A DNA stretch of 64,000 bases from Aradus depressus. Taxonomy: Eukaryota > Arthropoda > Insecta > Hemiptera > Aradidae. The stretch covers positions 34,966,045-35,030,044 of the forward strand of contig OY759221.1 in the NCBI GenBank assembly GCA_963662175.1. The letters are read 5' to 3'. This document shows positions 1 to 11,217 of this stretch, piece by piece (within the stretch, counting starts at the first letter, position 1; each line of letters starts with the position of its first letter). The translations under genes were made by a program, and so were the position numbers. The notes below the pieces were generated by a model that saw nothing but the letters and a program-made list of their open reading frames with translations, did not search any database and was not told the origin of the DNA.

Positions 1-221
1 GTCCTACCGAAGGGTACTCACGGTTTTTTAAATCAAAAAACCTAACCTCGGTCGGGTTATTATAAACGTTTCTTTATTGTATTTGTTTAAGAAGTTTAAA
101 CACAAATAAAAAGTGCTTAATATCAAATTTCAAGACCTTAATTCCAATTATAGGGACAATCTAACTTCCGTAGCTAAACGAAGTATAATGAAGTTAAGCA
201 ATAGAGGGGAAGTTATGTATG

Positions 222-291
222 TTGTGCTGGGTACAAAGCCGGTGATTTGTGCTGGGTACAAAGCCGGTGATTTGTGCTGGGTACAAAGCCG
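222..291. repeat. 25-bp tandem repeat, 2.8 copies
   Basis: The unit TTGTGCTGGGTACAAAGCC plus GGTGAT starts at 222, 247 and 272; the copies are identical, so the duplication is recent. It sits in AT-rich sequence just upstream of an HE fragment. No coding role is apparent. Confidence 0.9.
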
Positions 292-364
292 GCTGGCCGC
301 CATCTTGCCCTTTAGCCCTGTTCCAAAACATACTATGCTCCCCTACTTCGGTCCAAAACTACAT

Positions 365-870
365 GCAGAGTTTTTAACGGAATTTCATTCTCACTTCCAG
401 ATTCCAAATTAAAAAAAAAAAAAAAAGTCTACGTATATCTGTGAACACAATAACTCACGATAGGATGAATGTATCGACACGAAATTTCATATGAAAATCC
501 TGATCCCTCATTTCAGCCAAATCGACCAAAAGGAAGGGGGACTTAACTCAATAACTTTAATAACTTCCGTTGTTATGAATGTATCGACATAAAATATCGA
601 TAAATAATTGAAGTCAAAATCCAATGAGGACATAACCTGTCAAATTTCAGCAATGTCGGCCGAAAGGAAGGAGGGTTCTAGGGTGGGGGGGGGGGGGGCT
701 CAATTAAAAAACCCTAATAACTGCCGATTTAATGCATTTTTCGACACAAAATTTAGAGAATTTAGGAGCCACTTTGTTAGACAAGTATTGAATATCTGCG
801 CAAACGGTCGACTGGTTGTTATTGATTGATTTGTTCTGGGGAAGTAAATTTCCTGTGATTCACCGACGAC
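365..870 (+). repeat. HE family repeat, 5'-truncated copy
   Basis: The stretch follows the HE consensus (see 20140-20730): a block reading gaatgtatcgacacgaaat at about 465, a second at about 575, then the 3' end with ctggggaagta and the palindromic core tgattcaccgacgac ending at 870. The 5' hairpin is missing. A 14-G run (685-698) lies in the purine-rich junction between internal blocks. Confidence 0.75.
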
Positions 871-1195
871 TTCTTTTTTATTTTGAATGCGCTTACTCTC
901 AAATTTGAACACGTGTCTACTCAAATGTTTTATGTATATATTTTCAGTTATAACATCCAAATGTTTCTTTGATCCTGTTCTCCATACAGAACAAGGTCCC
1001 ACTCAGCATTCTCTATAATGATATGCCATTAAATTATCATCTAATTTCAGGGGCAACCTTCGAAACTATCTTTAACCTATTCTAGTTCTATTTCATAGTG
1101 TCAAATACCGACTTTAGCCAAAATTCTAATAGACTCGTATAGTATGGCGAAACAGACAAACCCTAGTCATCCCTTGATTCTTTAAAGCCTCATTA
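871..1195. other. no feature seen
   Basis: AT-rich sequence between an HE copy and a pogo-like MITE. Open frames here are short and show no recognisable domain. Confidence 0.5.
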
Positions 1196-1469
1196 CAGTA
1201 GAACCTCTTTAAGTCGAACCTCGATAAGTCGAAAACCTCCAAAACTCGAAAAAAAGTTTTGTTCCTTTCCCTTCAAGCCCCAAAACCTCCATTATTCGAA
1301 ATCTCAACCCTCTATTAGTCGAAATAATCAGTGAGTCCCTACAAGCCATATTGATACATATATTTCCCTCTAGAACTCGAAAAAATAAATTGGACCTCTG
1401 TATCTCGAACATAGCAATATTTTAGTTTACAACCTTTACAACTCGATTATTTGAAACTTACCTCTATAG

Positions 1470-1986
1470 ATAAATAAAACAAACTTATTTTTGAAATATT
1501 GTCTATTCCACTAAAGATATATATACATATATAACTACCGGTTTCGGCTTTATACCATCGTCAGGTCTAGTTATGAACTAAGTCAGTTTGCAGAGAGCGA
1601 CCCTTCAAATACATCTCAGGTCAAAGGGGGCTATTAGAACTTGGGAGTCCCCCGGCTGTACCGTTAGCTAACTCATGAAATATTTCTTAACAAAACCTAG
1701 TTCTAAATTTACATAAAACAATGTCACTAGACTAATCGTGGAAAAATAACAAATAAATAAGTACAAATACAAGTAAATAATAAAAATAGAAATAAAATTA
1801 ATAACAATGTTAAGATTTAGATAACTTGAAACATATATGTGGAACCAAATATTAATAACAGATCTGAAACCGGTAGTTATATATGTATATATATCTTTAG
1901 TGGAATAGACAATATTTCAAAAATAAGTTTGTTTTATTTATTTATTACAAGTTTCCACAATATGTCCGCGTTTCTCAACTTAGAAG
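1470..1986 (-). mobile_element. Penelope-like insertion with 76-bp perfect inverted repeat and 12-bp TSD
   Basis: The segment lies between two copies of TTACCTCTATAG (1458-1469 and 1987-1998), a 12-bp target-site duplication in the host MITE. Its left arm, 1470-1545, is an exact reverse complement of 1866-1941 (76 of 76). The left arm runs into a hammerhead-like core on the minus strand (1558-1564 and 1542-1545). The right arm repeats only the GAAACCGGTAGTTATA half. Inverted terminal arms and hammerhead cores are known from Penelope-like elements. No reverse transcriptase or GIY-YIG coding sequence remains. Confidence 0.7.
1534..1568 (-). ncRNA. hammerhead ribozyme-like motif (class B)
   Basis: On the minus strand the order is gac (stem I), CTGACGA (1564-1558), a short stem II reading tggtataaagcc, GAAA (1545-1542), then CCGGTAGTT. 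The A of GAAA plus CCGGT forms the self-complementary stem III ACCGGT, followed by A as the cleavage-site nucleotide. GTT can pair with gac as stem I (one wobble). A loopless palindromic stem III suggests dimeric action. An extra U lies between CUGACGA and stem II. Confidence 0.6.
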
Positions 1987-2397
1987 TTACCTCTATAGCT
2001 CGAAGAAAAATAAGTTACCGACTTTAAGAATTTGTCGACAATGTACACCATTGTTTCTTAGAAAACAATTTAGGAGTATACAATAAATAGGACTACCAAT
2101 TATCTAAAGCAAAAAAAAATTACTGACTTTTTTTAAATATCTACATATACTACGTATTTTTTATTTTAAGGATGTTTTGAAATAATGTTGATTTATAATA
2201 AATATAAATATGTTTGTTACCTCTGTAACTTGAATTTTTATTTATTTCACCTCTCTAACTCAAAATTAGTTAGAATGAATCTTAACCTCTACAAGTCGAA
2301 TCTAAATTCGCCTAAGTCGAAATCCTCCATATGTCAAAAACTCTATAATTCGAATTTTTTGGCATCTCCCTTGATGTTCGACGTATAGAGGTTCTAT

Positions 2398-2639
2398 ATA
2401 CGAGAGGGACTTTTTTATACCAAGTAATATGAATATATGAAATGAATTTGGGATAAGGGAGGGGGAAAGTGATCTATACTGGTTGGTAACAAAGTCCTGT
2501 TATGGTCACAACCCTTATATTTTATTTTTATTCCTTTTTAATAAAAACCTACCAATATTAAAAATATATTTTAAAATTTGTTGCTACGCGTTGCAATTTA
2601 AACATTATTTCGAAATATTTCCTACGAAAATTGTACCTT
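2398..2639. other. no feature seen
   Basis: AT-rich sequence with a purine run near 2455-2467 and no recognised repeat end or coding signal. Confidence 0.4.
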
Positions 2640-3205
2640 TTTTGAATTTCTATAACTTTAGTCGTATTGGTCCTATCTCAAATTTCAGGCTATATTGGTA
2701 GTTGGAAATTTAATAAGGAACATGTTTTATGCATAATTATTTTCGATATGATCAGCCGATTTTGCGTAAAACAAAGAATCATCTACAAAAATGGGTTTCG
2801 ATATGTCATTTTAACGAGATTTTCGGGATGCATCTCGTAAACTGGGAGCCCTTCAAAAAATTGAATTGTTTGTAAAATGTGCCTCTTAGTTTTCTCTACA
2901 ACTTTTATTCGAAGGGATTTTTGTTAAGGTCATAAGTATAAGCGGTACTTTGTAAAATGTACTTAAGCCCCGAAGTAAAGTGGTATCAATTTTCGCCCGA
3001 TTTCGGCCAAAATCTATTCAGACCTAAGTTAGCACATGTGACTTCATCTCAAAATTCAAGTTTATGAGTAAGCGTGCTCATGTAGTTCCAATCACATACA
3101 CACAGACTAAAACAGTTAAAATGTGTTCAAGAGACATTGAAAAGTGACATTTGGAAACTCGATCTCGGATTTTTGGACGATTACAGTACTTCCTTGTAAA
3201 AAATG
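2640..3205 (-). repeat. R3 interspersed repeat
   Basis: This 0.55-kb stretch is recognisable elsewhere in the window by shared phrases: gttttctctacaacttttatt, a block around aactgggagccc, and gtcgtattggtcctatctcaaat. Related copies lie at 5752-6120, 15365-15760, 19455-19960, 42190-42390, 46300-47020 and 53885-54420. On the opposite strand the family opens with tatacctttagtayaag. No ORF is conserved between copies, so it is probably non-autonomous. Confidence 0.65.
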
Positions 3206-3221
3206 TATAGGAATGTAAACA

Positions 3222-3761
3222 GTCGACGGTGAATCACCGGCAATGTACTTCCCCAAAATGAATTAATCAATTAACTTTTCGCTCCCTCTCCAAAACCAGT
3301 CGAACGTTTGCTGTAATATTCAACAGTTGTCTTACATAGGGACCTGAATCCTCATACTAAATTTTTTGTCGATAAATTCATTCCATCGGCAGTTATTAGG
3401 GTTTTTGAGTTAAGCCCTTTCTCTTCTGGCAAATTAATAAGTGTCGTCCTTTGACGGGTTTCAGTTTACGTATGAAATTTTGTTGCGATACATTCATTAC
3501 AATGGCAGTTATTAGAAAGTTTGTGTTAAGCCCCTAACGCCCCCCTTTTACTAATTTGGCTGAAAATCAATAGGTGTTGTTCTTAGAGGATTGTTGGTAT
3601 ATAAAATTTCATGTCCATTCATTATATCGGGAATTATCGAGTTCACATGCATATATACAGACAGACAAACTTTTGACAAATATGAAATTCCGTTGAAAAC
3701 TCTGTATTGAATTTTTGACCGATTATATAACTTCCCCTGTACTTCGTATTACTGGAGATGT
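3222..3761 (-). repeat. HE family repeat, near full-length (540 bp)
   Basis: It begins with the 3'-end palindrome read in reverse (gtcgacggtgaatcaccgg) and ends with the 5' hairpin in reverse (acttcccctgtacttcgtat, then a degraded ctggagatgt). Between them are three related internal blocks at about 3372, 3488 and 3611, spaced near 118 bp, each around (a)ttcattnnatcggnagttat. Confidence 0.8.
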
Positions 3762-4728
3762 AAAATAATGAATAGAATGAATAGCAGAGGTCTCAGGCTA
3801 TTCCTATTCCCTGCTTAAATCCTTTACTAACTGGAAAGGAATTAAAACCTTTTGTTGGGCAGTCCTTCAATAATAAATTAAAATGATATTTTAAATGTTT
3901 AACTTATCCAATTATGGCGAGTATTGATGGAAATTTCAAATTGAGAGGGAGGTTTGTCTAAAATGGATCTGATTAATATTCTGGGGGTCGTTTTATGCAG
4001 ATCATTGGCTAACCCCAGTTTCGACCAGTTAGGTCTCTCGGTTAGCTTCAAAGTAACAAGGACTGAAGTCCTCGATCTTGTAGTGGTTAGCATAGCTGCC
4101 TTCTAATCCAACAGGGTGGCAACTTGTAGGGAGTCGGAAAATCACCATAAAGCCTACCCTTATTGAAGATCTCCTCAACGCATATACTCTACTTTTGCAT
4201 GCATATTACATTTTTGATTTTCCCCCCGTCTTTTTGTCAACTCATATATCAGAAATTATTGCTCAAACATTTTTTTTTTTAAATTTGCACTATCGAAAAT
4301 TTTACAAAATTCAAGGCCAACAAAGTACACCATTATTTATTGATAACTTACATTCAAACTTGTCATCGTATTATTTTTTAGGAACTGCCGGAGTTCTCTC
4401 TCACGTCGTCTACGTACATTCCATTCCCTGCCTTGCGCTTATCAACCTTATTTAGTACGTTTTTCATTTGAGTTAATCTAATTGTCTTTGTAAAAACAAT
4501 TAAAACGATGTGCTACTCAATATTTTAAAAAGTCCAAATATAATATTATATAAAAGAGTCCAACAATTAGTGCTCTCATAGCTATGTGTAAACTTTGTCG
4601 GTCAGTTCACTGGAAAAGAAGAAAGGAATATATCAACATTTTTAATGTAACAATATATTTGATCAATTCATTTTTTTGGTTAATTTGATGAAATCGACTT
4701 ATGATATCTATAAGATACATTATATATA
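3762..4728. other. unassigned sequence with one shared block
   Basis: No gene is supported. A block at about 4395-4440 (tctctcacgtcgtctacgta) recurs at about 7098-7145 as tctctcacgtcgtcgacgta, followed in both by similar cattycactccctgcct sequence, so part of this stretch is another low-copy repeat. A 64-codon minus-strand frame at 3899-4093 has no recognisable domain. Confidence 0.4.
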
Positions 4729-5015
4729 CTACCAGAGCGCTCTTTCGTCACAGTGGTGGACATGAGCCTGACTCTACTGTGGGAGTCCTAAATTTTGCCT
4801 ACCCTAAATTTTTATTCACCTAGGGCAGGGGTCTTTAACGAGTACCTGACATCGTACATGCTCGGGACCATCACTTAACGTCACATCCGAAGGACGGCGT
4901 GCTTAAGTTTATTTTACCTCCCAGATAAAATAAACTAAGGGCCTCGGTCAGGTTTCGAACCCACGAACTTGAGCTCAGAAGGCAAGCACGCATACCACCT
5001 CCACTACTTAGCCCG
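4729..5015 (-). mobile_element. SINE-1 copy, 3'-truncated
   Basis: It matches the SINE-1 body (see 23129-23474) from the ccagag/ctctgg hairpin to part of the tRNA-like head; the head is degraded after gcataccacc. The AACCT tail is absent and no target-site duplication was found. Confidence 0.85.
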
Positions 5016-5751
5016 ATGTGCATGATGTATACTTAGCCCGGTGGTATATCCGTTCCCTTTTTCGTCACAGTTTCATGAGATTACTACAGTACAATTCCTA
5101 GGTTCATCATTCATCGACAGTACATTCATGACTGTTGCAATTTTCAATGATTCACATGGAATAAGGCGTATAGTCCTTCAAATCCCGGAAAAAGACAATG
5201 ATGTTTTTTTATTTCGGTATGGAACCCTGGACTTATAAGAATGCTACATGTAAAATTTCATGAAAATCCGATCAGCCAAAATATACATAAAAAGTAGACG
5301 CCAAACAGTCTATTTTTCAATCGGAAGGAATCAATGTGAAGTTTCATGAAATTAATATAGATTTAAAAAAAGTTAATAGTAGAGGCCCTGCATGAAAACC
5401 GCCCCCTTGTCTTGATCACTACCCGAAAATATTTATTTAATTCTAAAAAAGATGATGCTTCGCTGATGATTCTTTGAATACCTTGATTCCAGTTGTCCAG
5501 GTGTATGAAAAATGGCGGCGGGGGGCGGTGAGGTGGATGTAATGTGGCCCCATCAACAAGTAGCATCCAGCCCCCAGAAGCTACGTCACATCAGGGCTAC
5601 ACAACACTTTCTACTCCTACTTGTTGCATTGGCCCCTCTTCCAACAACTAGCTTACCTAGCAAATTTTTTTTTTTGGGGGGGGGGGGGGAATTTTAAAAA
5701 AATTCAATTTTTTTTAGGTTGCTGTGTTGTGAAATTTTTGATTTTTCGTTT
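5016..5751. other. unassigned; possible short promoter-proximal stretch at 5505-5600
   Basis: Mostly AT-rich and unrecognised. At 5508-5520 there is aaaaatggcggcgg, a context resembling YY1/start-codon motifs near insect transcription starts. The 61-codon frame opening at that ATG runs into a homopolymer and has no domain. A 14-G run lies at 5676-5689. I do not call a gene. Confidence 0.25.
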
Positions 5752-6120
5752 ACTTTTTTATACCTTTAGTACAAGGAAGGTAATCGTGCGACAGATCGAG
5801 TTTTCAACGGACTTTAAGTTTCAATATCCGCTCAATACGTTTCGACCATTTTCGCCATGATATGGCCGCGTATGTCTGTACGTCTATCACATTTTAAATC
5901 ATTTCAATTAAAAGTTGAAGAGTACTGAAGGTCGCTTGGTTCGCGAGAAACACCGAAAACCTTCCTGAAATATAGTTTTAAAACCCATTTTTTTAGACGT
6001 TTGCTTGCTTTATGCAAGAACTATTAGTCATATCGAAAAATTTGTCCTTACTAAAAATGTTCCTTATTAAATTTACCACAGATTTGAGGTAGTACCAATA
6101 CGAACTAAATTTTAGCACCC
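5752..6120 (+). repeat. R3 interspersed repeat
   Basis: It opens with tatacctttagtacaagg and contains the family phrases tggttcgcgagaaac, agttgaagagtactgaa and agaactattagtcatatcga. It is followed by unrelated AT-rich sequence. Confidence 0.65.
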
Positions 6121-6245
6121 CAAACAATGTATATAATGAAATATTTTTAAGTAATGTTTAAGTTGGAACAACAAATTTTGGAATATCTTTTTACTATCGA
6201 TAGTTTTTATTAAAAAGGATATAAAATTAAATATATTTGATGTGG

Positions 6246-6489
6246 TGTACTTTCCTTTGGCCGATTTAGCTTAAAATCAATTGGTGTCGTCATTATGGGG
6301 TTCTGGACCCACATACTCATCTTTCCTATCTGAGAGTTATTGTGTTCACGATGAACAGACAGACAGGATTTTTTTTTTTTTCTTGGAAACCAATGGTTGG
6401 AAATCATGAAATTCTGATGATAACTCAACATCGAATTACTGACCGATTACATAACATCCCCTATACTTAGTTACAGCTGGAGAAGTAAC
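6246..6489 (-). repeat. HE family repeat, 5' half
   Basis: The sequence runs from ggccgatttagcttaaaatc through a gagttattgtgttcac block to acttagttacagctggaga, the reversed 5' hairpin with substitutions. Confidence 0.7.
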
Positions 6490-6699
6490 AGTCTTATACT
6501 GGTTTCATTGATATTTAGGCAAAACATCGTAAAGAGCCATACTGTGTACTTCCTCTTCAGATCAGCCAATGCTTGTTGGGCATTCAACCGTTCATTAGTA
6601 CTTTTAGATCGCTCAGGAGGCTCTCAGGAGTCTGCATAGAAAAGCAGGGTGCGAAGAAGACGTGGTTTTCTTATCTTAAGTACTAGGTACGATTCAGAA

Positions 6700-6835
6700 G
6701 GTACCGGCAGCTCAGAGGTAGCATGCTAACCTACCTCTTGGCCTTTAGGTCATTTATCTGGGAGATGAAAAATACTTTGAGCACAATAAAAAATAAAAAT
6801 TTAGGGTTCCCAAAATTGATGACTCTCATTCTAGA
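6700..6835 (+). mobile_element. SINE-1-related copy, variant head, short
   Basis: The head reads ggcagctcagaggtagcatg then ctaacctacctc, a variant also seen in the 42.4-kb foldback and at 60995. The body is condensed: ttatctgggagatgaaaaat and taaaaatttagggttcccaa match SINE-1 internal parts. Most of the middle is deleted. Confidence 0.6.
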
Positions 6836-7914
6836 TTCCCGTTCATTCCAGAGGGGTGGTACCAAACCGTACCATTGTATTATTTCATATACACTACATG
6901 AAATACGAGTATTAAACGACTTGTTAATGTTTGTATTTATGAATTATGTAAAAGTGGGGGAGGGGCATGAATTGTATGTGATTACGTAAAATTGAATTTA
7001 TTTATGTATTCAAAACCCCAGAAAACTTACACTATTTTCATGAAATGTATGGCTAACGAAGTACTATTAATTCATAACACATTCAAATGTTTTGCTCTGT
7101 TTTCTCTCACGTCGTCGACGTACATTTCACTCCCTGCCTCGCTTGTAGGAACATTATTTAGTTGTTTCTTTTCGTTTGAGCTCTTCATGCTTATACATTC
7201 TTGTCTTAAATTATATTTTAGGAAATATGCTTGATAATAGGCCAGGGAGGGTATGTCCTGGGGCTTTCTATTGATTACCACCCTATCGTGATTACTCATG
7301 ATAATTACCATAAATAGTTAATATTCCCTGCGAGTAAATTCGAACCAATCCCGATCCAAAATAGGGCTAATCAATTTTCTTAAATAATTTCCAGTATATC
7401 GTCTCTGGTTCAGCAATATCTTCTCCTATGTACCTGTAAAAAAATCATAGTGCGATAGTGCTCGGCGGCAGGGTTAGTGCCCTAGCATAATATCCAAGTA
7501 ACGCTTCATCCTATTGGTGGAGAATTGAAAAATATATAATTAATTATATATTACGATGGGGGAGGGCAATGCTCCCCCTGTGTACCTTATATTGGGGGCT
7601 AGGTGGGTAGGCAACAGACAGAGGGCAGCACCACGCCCAACTATCGACCTTCCAGTCAGCCCAGCACCCAGCACCAACCCATCATCATCATTCCTCCATA
7701 CCATACCATACTGTACCCAACCTACTGTTGTTATTTTGTTGTCTACTGTAGTTGTTTAAGATTCTCCTTTAGCTGTCATATACTCTGCTATAGTTGTTGT
7801 GCATTCATGACAACAACACCCTACTAGTATTGTTACACATTATTATTTTATTTTAGTCAATGTTGTTCTGAAGTGAATATACCCTTCTATATATGTTCAA
7901 TAATCTACCGAAGT
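6836..7914. other. no gene seen; degenerate repeat margins
   Basis: Unassigned sequence. It holds the second copy of the tctctcacgtcgtc block (about 7098-7145). From about 7730 it grades into the tgttgt/ctact-rich sequence of the minisatellite. Short frames here have no recognisable domain. Confidence 0.4.
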
Positions 7915-8960
7915 TGTTTGAAACTTGATTCTCTCTTTCTTGTTTAACAGACTATACATGTTCCTACAGCTGTTTAGTACTCAATAGGCTCTTTTCTACA
8001 GTTGTTTAGCACTCTACTGAAGTTGTTTGAAACTACTCTCTTCCTCGTTTTACACACTATACATGTTCCTACAGCTGTTTAGTAGTCTACTAGAGATGTT
8101 TGGAACTCGATACTACACTTGTTAAACACTCTACTGAAGTTGTTTGAAACTAGATACTTTCTTCCTTGTTTTACACACTATACATGTTCCTACAGCTGTT
8201 TAATACTCTACTAAAGTTGTTTGGAACTCGATACTACAGTTGTTAAGCACTCTCCTAATGTTGTTTAAAACTAGATACTCTCTTACTTGTTTTACACACT
8301 ATTCATGTTCCTACAGCTGTTTAGTACTCTACTAAAGTTGTTTGGAACTCGATACTACACTTGTTAAACACTCTACTGAAGTTGTTTGAAACTAGATACT
8401 CTCTTCCTCGTTTTACACACTATTCATGTTCCTACAGCTGTTTACTACTCTACTAAAGTTGTTTGGAACTCGATACTACAATTGTTAAGCACTCTCCTAA
8501 TGTTGTTTGAAACTAGATACTCTCTTCCTTGTTTTACACACTGTACATGTTCCTACAGCTGTTTAGTACTCCACTAAAGTTGTTTGGAACTCGATACTAC
8601 AGTTGTTAAGCACTCTACTAATGTTGTTTGAAACTAGATACTCTCTTCCTTGTTTTACATCTATACATGTTCCTACAGTTGTCTAGCACTCTCCTAAAGT
8701 TGTTTGGAACTCGATACTACAGTTGTTAAGCACTCTCCTAATGTTGTTTGAAACTAGATACTCTCTTCCTTGTTTTACATCTATACATGTTCCTACAGTT
8801 GTCTAGCACTCTCCTAAAGTTGTTTGGAACTCGATACTACAGTTGTTAAGCACACTACTAATGTTGTTTGAAACTAGATACTCTCTTCCTTGTTTCACAC
8901 ACTATTCATGTTCCTACAGCAGTTTAGTACTCTATTAAAGTTGTGTGAAACTCGACACTC
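7915..8960. repeat. minisatellite, nine units of about 121 bp
   Basis: The marker ttcctacag recurs at about 7961, 8065, 8187, 8308, 8429, 8550, 8670, 8790 and 8911, giving spacings of 104, 122, 121, 121, 121, 120, 120 and 121. Each unit is two related halves, one with aaagttgtttggaactcgat and one with tgttgtttgaaactagatac. The units starting near 8641 and 8761 are almost identical, pointing to recent local duplication. The edges are progressively degenerate. Confidence 0.95.
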
Positions 8961-9115
8961 TCTCCTTTACCACTTTATTGTGCACACTCTATTACGGTTG
9001 CTTAACACTCTAATACACCTTTAACACTCCCGCATAGTTTTTGGAACTAGATACTCTCTATTGTCCTTTAGTTTCTTATCACTGATAAAGTTGTTTGGAA
9101 AGTGATACTTTCTAT

Positions 9116-9355
9116 ATAAGTATCGACACAAAATTTTGTATATATACCAACAACTCTCTGGAGGGGGGGCTTAACTCAAAAACTCTAATAACTACCGATG
9201 TAATGAATGTATCGATACAAAATTTCATATGTAAATTCAGAACTTCATGATAACGACACCTGTTAATTTTCATCTAAATTGGCTAGGTGTGATGTGAAAA
9301 CCTCGGTCGGAAAACCTAATTGATAAATTCGTACTGGGGAGGTACATAGTGATTT
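9116..9355 (+). repeat. HE family fragment
   Basis: Contains two internal blocks (tatcgacacaaaatttt; accgatgtaatgaatgtatc) and a degenerate 3' end (ctggggaggtacatagtgat). Confidence 0.65.
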
Positions 9356-9768
9356 ACCTATTAAATTTTTAATTATTTAATTTTTCATATATATACATAT
9401 ATATTTTTTTTTCTAAGGGTAGTTTTAAGAAGCTACATCATTAAACCTTCTCCGCCCTACTTTCTTCACCATCCCCCTGGATCTCGTGAAGACAACAATT
9501 TGTAACAATGAGGGCTGGTAGGGCTCCAATTAAGACCGTCTGAGTGGCAATGGTGGATGTTGGTTTAGGTACACAGCCCTATTGTTCCATACATCGGCAA
9601 TGATTAATGTGTTACCCCTGCTGCACTTAGATACCACAATAATAGCACATTTCCTATCCACCTTCACTCTGGGTATAATACAAACTAGCTGTGGTTCCTC
9701 GTGTTGCCTGGGCAGGGGGAACACAAGAAAGTGTGACAAAGATTATTGTGCTGATTGAGATAATAAAA
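9356..9768. other. no feature seen
   Basis: An AT dinucleotide run (9388-9412) is followed by mixed sequence. A 69-codon minus-strand frame (9530-9739) has no domain I recognise. Confidence 0.4.
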
Positions 9769-9925
9769 AAAAAATCGTCGGTGAATCACCGGCAATGTAC
9801 TTCCCCAGAACGAATTAATCAATCAATTTTTCTCTCCCCTTCCAAAACCAGTCGACCGTTTGCGCTAATATTCAATAGTTGATTTACATAGGGACTCCTA
9901 AATCCTCATACTAAATGTTGTGACT
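9769..9925 (-). repeat. HE family 3' end
   Basis: Begins at the reversed 3' palindrome (cgtcggtgaatcaccggcaa), continues through acttccccagaacgaatta and ccaaaaccagtcgaccgttt, and stops after ctcatactaaatgttgtg. Confidence 0.8.
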
Positions 9926-10239
9926 TTCATCGCTAAATCCAAACATAAAAAATTATTTTCCCTTCTTAGTTCCCAAAATAATCCTCTAGTCCGTGCCCTC
10001 CATTCTGCCATACTTCCCCAACGACGGCTTAAGCGTCAATGGCCTAGAGACCTCCTGAGCAGAAGCAGTGACAGTGATTAGCTATAAACGAGAGAAAAAC
10101 AGTGACTAGTGTCACCACTGGGTGATTTCTCCCCTCATGACATTTTGACATTGCCATTACCTCTTTATTAGCACATTTGCTTGTTGTATTTATTTGTATA
10201 CAGTTGTAAATAGCTATTCGTAAATAAATAAATAAAAAA

Positions 10240-10675
10240 GAAAAAGTTGTGTCTATAAATTCATTTCATCGGCAGTTATTAGAGTTTTTGAGTTAAGCTT
10301 CCTCCATAATACCCCCTCCACTTTAGCCGATTTAGTTGAAAATCGATAGGTCTTAAAGGGTTCTGGATTTACATATTAAATTTCGTGTTGATACATTTAT
10401 CGACATAAAATTTCATATTTAAAGTCAAAACCTACTGACGGCATAATCTGTCAAATTTCAGCGATATCGGCTGAAGGGAAAGTTGAGGCTCAACTCAGAA
10501 ATCCTAATAACTATCGATATAATGAATGTATCGACACGAAATTTAGTATGAGGATTCCGAAGCCATCGTGGAAGTCAAATAGTGAGTTTTAGCTCAAACG
10601 GTCAATTGGCTTTGGAGGGAAAACGTAGTTTATTAATTCTTAGAGGGGAAGTACAGAGCCGGTGATTCACTCATT
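10240..10675. repeat. two HE fragments head to head
   Basis: 10240-10390 is minus-orientation HE (ttcatcggcagttattagag). From about 10390 the sequence switches to plus-orientation HE and ends at agccggtgattcactc. The junction makes a foldback-like arrangement and implies insertion of one copy into another or an inversion. Confidence 0.65.
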
Positions 10676-10687
10676 GTTTTGAAAGTT

Positions 10688-10770
10688 GGGCTCGCGTTCA
10701 CCAGAGCGGCGAAAAAACGCTCTGGTAGTAGGCGATATGAACAACTAAGTTAAAGCCCGGGCATGGGTAA
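10688..10770 (+). mobile_element. SINE-1 3' fragment
   Basis: Matches the last 80 bp of SINE-1: ccagagcggcgaaaa, ctctggtagtaggcgatatg and agcccgggcatg. The tail is replaced by ggtaac. Confidence 0.75.
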
Positions 10771-11114
10771 CAAAAGTAAACATCAAACAACAACTTTATA
10801 ACTGAATACGTTTTCGTTTCCATGAGTTCTTCTGAAGAACAAGATACGTGCTCTCCAAGAAGTCCTCAAACCCTAAATAAGACAACACCCCTAATCTGCA
10901 TTGTAAATCTTCAAAGAGAGAAGATCTTGGTCTAAGTCTCGGTGACTTTCAGTGAAATTTCCTTAATGGTACACAAACTTACTACTTCGTGTAAAGAATC
11001 TTGTTAGTACCCAAAAGCAAGTTCTACGCATTTCTTACGCAAAAATAACAATTATGAAATGTAAATGCGAAGACGGCTGATGTACTGAGAATCACAATTT
11101 GAAAAAATAAAAAA
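10771..11114. other. no feature seen
   Basis: Mixed sequence with no repeat ends. Near 11063 the phrase gaagacggctgatgtactga resembles the end of the Penelope-like class A element (56674). Confidence 0.4.
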
Positions 11115-11215
11115 GTCGTTGGTAAATCACCGCTTATGTACTTCCTCAGCACATGTTATTCAATTACTTTTTCGCTCTCTCTCCAAAGCCAATCGAACTT
11201 TCTGGTTAAAATTCA
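11115..11215 (-). repeat. HE family 3' end fragment
   Basis: Reversed 3' palindrome with changes (gtcgttggtaaatcaccgc) followed by acttcctcagcacatgttat and ctctccaaagccaatcgaac. Confidence 0.7.
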
Positions 11216-11217
11216 AT

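Larger units (their letters stand above)
1196..2397 (+). mobile_element. pogo/Tigger-like MITE split by an insertion
   Basis: The left end is TA followed by CAGTAGAACCTCTTTAAGTC; the right end is the inverted equivalent (gtatagaggttcta), degraded at its last bases. The interior is dense in short motifs related to aactcgaa/ttcgagtt, as in the copies at 29485-30079 and 37362-37841. TA target choice and a CAGTAGA-type terminus are typical of pogo/Tigger elements. It has no coding capacity. It is interrupted at 1470-1986 by a Penelope-like insertion. Confidence 0.75.

Noticed and set aside
1..60. A SINE-1 remnant at the window start (aacctaacctcggtcggg)
   Set aside because: Only a dozen or so bases match and they combine tail and head pieces; too short to support.
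3899..4093. Minus-strand frame possibly from a retroelement
   Set aside because: It has a phrase VTLKLTERPNWSKLGLANDL that looks protein-like, but I cannot connect it to a domain and the surrounding frames are closed.
7556..7827. Two proline/threonine-rich plus-strand frames
   Set aside because: They overlap degenerate minisatellite margins and have no conserved features.
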